Positions 29,243 through 33,028 of a DNA stretch of 33,028 nucleotides are shown here, in pieces. Origin of the DNA: Candidatus Poseidoniales archaeon (GTDB lineage: Archaea; Thermoplasmatota; Poseidoniia; Poseidoniales; Poseidoniaceae); the NCBI GenBank assembly GCA_028283345.1, contig JAPOGE010000017.1, positions 1-33,028 on the forward strand, read 5' to 3'. The notes beneath the pieces are model-generated. The model had not been told where the DNA came from. It made no database searches and worked only from the letters and a program-made list of their open reading frames with translations. Each line of letters starts with the position of its first letter. Positions within the stretch are counted from its first letter, which is position 1. Made by a program: the position numbers and the translations under genes.

Positions 29243-30492
29243 ATCAATGGTTCATCGTAGGTCTTGATCTCCGGGGTGTCGTAGGTCTTGACTGCCGAGG
29301 TGGTGGCCTTCTCTTGACGCCCGGCCTTAATCGATTCAATTAACCCGGCGACCCTCTGCCATGGCACGATGAAGCGCAGAGCCGCCATGAAGGAGATGAA
29401 CAGCAGCGCCGAGATGACTAAGCCATAGGTCAGTTGTAATTCAATCGACTCACTCACCTGCGCCGCCCATTGACTCCCGGTAATCCCCTCGACCATATCG
29501 AGTAACATGCGGTGGAAGCCGAGCGCCACCATCGTCGCCAGCCCGGTGGCGCCGAGAATCGTCCCGGTGTGCCAGAGGTGGCCGGTGAGTATGTTATCCA
29601 TCTGGCGGACATATTCGGGGTCCTTTTTGCACGACTCGGGGAGTTTGTAGGCATATTCCAGATAGCGGATGACGGCGAATGCCGATTCTTGGAATATCAT
29701 CAACAGTATTGCAATCATGATGAGGCTGAACTGCTCGCTGGAAATCATGTCATAACCGAACAGACCGACCGTCGGCTCACCGATCTGGGTCTCGAGTGAA
29801 ATCAGTTGGCTGCCGACCGTTCCCAGTTGTGACTGGATGATCGGGAAGGTGAGAATTGCGTGGATGGCCAAGAAGATGAGAGTGAAGCCAATCGACCAGG
29901 CCACCGCCCGGCGAGACAGTCCCCAGATACCTTTCGCCCCCATGATGATGGGTAGGAAGTAAAAGGCGAGAATACCGATGCTGATGACCAAAGAAATCGG
30001 CCCGACCAAGGTATCCCACTGCGCATCGGTCGGAGGGTGGAAATCCCAATTAAACAACATATCCCAAGCCCATCCCAAGAGTAGACGGCCGACCAGTACC
30101 ACCATCAGAATAATCATGAAGCCGAGTTTGATGCGTCGTTGTGTGGTCGCATTCTGGAACGAGAGGAAGGCCATCCCCCCGCCCAGTAACATCCCCAGAA
30201 TAATCGGCATGTAGGTTCGCCCCAGTCCATTGTTGCCGATTCCCGTGACCCAGTCACCCAACGGCACCCGGTGTTCACCATTGCTGTTGATATCGAGGAA
30301 TTGGTCGAACAGGCTGAGCAACATCGTGTGGTCGATTGAACCGACGACATAGGTCTGGAAGATCTCAAGATACATCCACACCAGGGTCACTGTGGCTATT
30401 ACCTGTAGGGCTATTATCTGCCACTGCTTGCGCAACATGTTGAGGTGCAGGGTGCGTTGACCCTCGGCCTGAATCGCTACATCTTCTGCCAT
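29236..30492 (-). CDS. Multi-TM membrane protein, last gene of a DUF4350-DUF58-containing operon
   Basis: ~418 aa with many hydrophobic helices; start ATG 30492 lies 2 nt from the DUF58 gene stop. Confidence 0.75.
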   Translation of the reverse strand: MAEDVAIQAEGQRTLHLNMLRKQWQIIALQVIATVTLVWMYLEIFQTYVVGSIDHTMLLSLFDQFLDINSNGEHRVPLGDWVTGIGNNGLGRTYMPIILGMLLGGGMAFLSFQNATTQRRIKLGFMIILMVVLVGRLLLGWAWDMLFNWDFHPPTDAQWDTLVGPISLVISIGILAFYFLPIIMGAKGIWGLSRRAVAWSIGFTLIFLAIHAILTFPIIQSQLGTVGSQLISLETQIGEPTVGLFGYDMISSEQFSLIMIAILLMIFQESAFAVIRYLEYAYKLPESCKKDPEYVRQMDNILTGHLWHTGTILGATGLATMVALGFHRMLLDMVEGITGSQWAAQVSESIELQLTYGLVISALLFISFMAALRFIVPWQRVAGLIESIKAGRQEKATTSAVKTYDTPEIKTYDEPLIQ

Positions 30493-30494
30493 CC

Positions 30495-31748
30495 TCAGTA
30501 CCCCCGCGCGTTCAGAAGTGCCTGACTCAATTCCATATCCGGCATCCAATCGATGACCTGCGCCCCGAATCCGGCCAGCCCGGTCATGCGGTTAGCACGC
30601 TCCAGGCTCAAAACCTCGTAGGACATCCGTGGAATTCGGCTTACCAGACGCTCGAAATCAATACTGCTGGGAGAGAGGATGTTGACCTCGTGACCACGCC
30701 CGACAAGATCGCGCACCGCGTGCGGCACGGTACCATCGCCTTCGGCGCTGGAGATGATGAATACCGGGCTGCCGCGGCTGAATCGTGGGCCGATCGAGTT
30801 GGTTACTGCCTGCAACGGCATTTCGCCCTTGGGGGTGACCCCGGCCAAACTGCTGAGGATTTTGAAATACTGTTTGTCACCGGTGTCTGGTTGAAGATAT
30901 GATAATTTGTTGTCGTAGATGGTCAGAGAGACGCTGTCGCGCCGCTTGAGAAAGAAACTGGCGATGCTGGCGGCGGCGACGGTGCCCATCTCGAGGGGAT
31001 TCTTCAGCACCGTGCCGATACGAGAGATGTCGCGACTGTCGAGAATGATGTAGACGTCGGTGACCGCATCACGGCACTTCTCGTTGACCATCAACTCACC
31101 GGTGCGGGCAAAGGCCTTCCAGTTGATGCTCTTGAACGGGTCACCCGGCACATATTCGCGCAGGCTGTAGAATTCGGTGCCCGGGCCTGGAGTGCGCAGG
31201 GTCGTGGCACCGGTGTACATCTTCGGGGTGCGAGAGCGGACGAACGCCTCCTCGACATCCTTTATCTGCGGGAAGATGATGATATCGCTGTGGTGGTCGA
31301 TATACATCTCATCGGTGAACAGGTTGAACGAATTGTGGAAGCGCAGACTGACCGGGCCGAGTGAGAAGTGGCCGCGCAGAGGACAGCGCAGGACGTAGCG
31401 GATGCGGGTGGTCTCGCCTGGGCCGAGGTTGACGCGCATGCTGTTCAGGCCGCTGCGCAATTTCATCTCGTGCGGGATGTTATCGAAAATCTCCAATTGC
31501 TGGGTGCGGCGCAGCGCCTTGTTAGTTATCTCCAGTTCGACATAGAGGTCGTCACCCTTGTACAGATTGTCGGCCGATAGCATTCGCTTGACCTCGACAT
31601 CACCATGTCCCGAGAGCCACGAGTTGATGGCGATGAAGCCCATGAAACACAGACCCAGAATCATCAATTGATGATTGGATATCATCATCCCGATCAACAG
31701 CAGGGCGATGCTACCGGTAAAGGTGAAGGCGGCTTTACGAGTCCACAT
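30495..31748 (-). CDS. DUF58 domain protein
   Basis: Two N-terminal TM helices; TPGPGTEFYSLREYVPGDPFKSINWKAFARTGELMVNEKCRDAVTDVYIILD. Start chosen at ATG 31748. Confidence 0.88.
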   Translation of the reverse strand: MWTRKAAFTFTGSIALLLIGMMISNHQLMILGLCFMGFIAINSWLSGHGDVEVKRMLSADNLYKGDDLYVELEITNKALRRTQQLEIFDNIPHEMKLRSGLNSMRVNLGPGETTRIRYVLRCPLRGHFSLGPVSLRFHNSFNLFTDEMYIDHHSDIIIFPQIKDVEEAFVRSRTPKMYTGATTLRTPGPGTEFYSLREYVPGDPFKSINWKAFARTGELMVNEKCRDAVTDVYIILDSRDISRIGTVLKNPLEMGTVAAASIASFFLKRRDSVSLTIYDNKLSYLQPDTGDKQYFKILSSLAGVTPKGEMPLQAVTNSIGPRFSRGSPVFIISSAEGDGTVPHAVRDLVGRGHEVNILSPSSIDFERLVSRIPRMSYEVLSLERANRMTGLAGFGAQVIDWMPDMELSQALLNARGY

Positions 31749-33028
31749 AGGCCACCCCCCCAAGCGGATTCTTTGCCGCCCCCCAAGCCTTGATACGCTT
31801 GACGATGGTGACCATCTGTTCAAGCGAATACTGCCGCTTCTCAAAGACGAATTTCTCCAGCACCGGGTCTTTGATGAGCGATTGCAATTCACGTGCCGGC
31901 ATGGCATCGAACTCACCGCGCGTCAGACCCGAGACATTGCGTATCTTGGAGAGGAACACCTGTCGTATCTTGTTCGGCTTGGCGTAGTAGCCATAGCGAT
32001 GGGCATCGCCGAATCCGTAGTAGATGATGCTGAAGACGTGGCGCCAGGGTTCCGGGTCGAGTTTCTTGATTAAAACCGCCTCGAAGGCGACGAACAGCGC
32101 CAAGAACAGTATCAGCATCGCCATCGCTTCACTGGTGAAGTAGACCAATAGGAAGTAGACCATGTTGTAGGATTCGGCCATCATCGCATTCTGTGGGTGG
32201 CGACTCTCGTCGAACAGAACCTGCCCCTCTCCGGTGATGGAATCACCGTCCAGGATGGCCAGCGCCAAGACGTCCAGCGCCCACTTGCGGTTATCATTGA
32301 CCGGAATGTCCTTGCTCGATTCGCCATACTCGCCTCGATTGAAACCCGAATAATCGTACAGGGCGTTGGACAGCAGACTGCCATCGGCAACGAAGATGAT
32401 GCGGCCCTCCTTGCCGACCTCACACCTGGTCGTCTCACAGATCTCGACATAGAGCGGGAAATTCTGGTTGGCCAGGTCCGGAGTCTCCTCAGTCTGCTCA
32501 TTTCCAGCCCAGATCTCACCATCACCATTGACGTCGAGCGCCGCTTCACGACTGCTGTTGGATTGCACCTTTGGGGTGGCCAGAGTCGACCTCTTGCCAA
32601 TATCAATCTCAAGCGCGGTCGGCCCGTTCATCAGCAGGCGATAGGTGCCGTTATACTCGATTCGGCTGGTATCGGGATTCCAATGATGGGCGCACAACCC
32701 GGCCTCGGCGTAGGTGAAGACCGGTGCGGTCCACTTGGCGCAGGGGTGGGTGCTCTTGGCATTCTCCAGCGCCCAGGTCGGGTGGGTGCCGAACGATTTG
32801 GGGTCAAGGGTTGAGTTGTCCATGCCGCAGGGATTGGCCTGAATGCAGGCCCAGACGTAATTATAATCCAGACTGTGGGCATAGACCGTGTCATAGAGTG
32901 GGTAGCCGGTGTACTTGACCCCCAGAGTCTCGCCGAGACTGCTGGCAAAGCCGAAATCGTCGAGCACGATTACCGTTCCGTTGGCCTTGACGAAGGCGAT
33001 TATCGCATCGACCTCGGCATCCGAATAG
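31735..33028 (-). CDS. DUF4350-like membrane protein (5' end truncated by window edge)
   Basis: Reading frame open past 32967 to the edge (YSDAEVDAIIAFVKANGTVIVLDDFGFASSLGETLGVKY...), DUF4350-like; C-terminal TM (AMAMLILFLALFVAFEAVLI); overlaps DUF58 start by 14 bp. Confidence 0.75.
   Translation of the reverse strand, partial: YSDAEVDAIIAFVKANGTVIVLDDFGFASSLGETLGVKYTGYPLYDTVYAHSLDYNYVWACIQANPCGMDNSTLDPKSFGTHPTWALENAKSTHPCAKWTAPVFTYAEAGLCAHHWNPDTSRIEYNGTYRLLMNGPTALEIDIGKRSTLATPKVQSNSSREAALDVNGDGEIWAGNEQTEETPDLANQNFPLYVEICETTRCEVGKEGRIIFVADGSLLSNALYDYSGFNRGEYGESSKDIPVNDNRKWALDVLALAILDGDSITGEGQVLFDESRHPQNAMMAESYNMVYFLLVYFTSEAMAMLILFLALFVAFEAVLIKKLDPEPWRHVFSIIYYGFGDAHRYGYYAKPNKIRQVFLSKIRNVSGLTRGEFDAMPARELQSLIKDPVLEKFVFEKRQYSLEQMVTIVKRIKAWGAAKNPLGGVAYVDS

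Overview
The window looks like archaeal core-genome sequence. The combination of EF-1alpha next to uS10, a CDC48-type AAA ATPase, a GINS-like protein, many short-signal lipoproteins and a giant surface protein suggests a Thermoplasmatota / marine group II-like lineage; that taxonomic placement is inference. Core content: tandem ACT protein, a two-gene AtuA-like locus, EF-1alpha, uS10, GINS-like protein, a ~2100-aa secreted membrane-anchored protein, tRNA-Leu(CAA), an FTR1-type iron permease, acetyl-CoA synthetase, a succinate dehydrogenase/fumarate reductase operon (anchor-A-B), an aldehyde dehydrogenase, CDC48, a PRC-barrel protein, and a DUF4350-DUF58-membrane protein operon that runs off the right edge. 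The most notable structure is a ~2.46-kb mini-island. A complete tRNA-Leu gene is followed by a perfect 24-bp direct copy of its own 3' end (14715-14738 and 17179-17202). The interval holds only an orphan multi-TM protein and a modular collagen-like lipoprotein, with no visible integrase. The lipoprotein carries a perfect 9-bp x 8 repeat encoding (NGT)8, which is both a Gly-X-Y stalk and an uninterrupted array of N-glycosylation sequons. Its N-terminal module recurs in the edge-truncated lipoprotein at 1-1109, which the ORF track misses. Other leads are a DtxR-like palindrome beside the TATA box of a probably leaderless FTR1 gene, a membrane anchor rich in Cys/His motifs in the Sdh complex, a hairpin 3 nt before that anchor's start codon, and degenerate interleaved repeats downstream of uS10.
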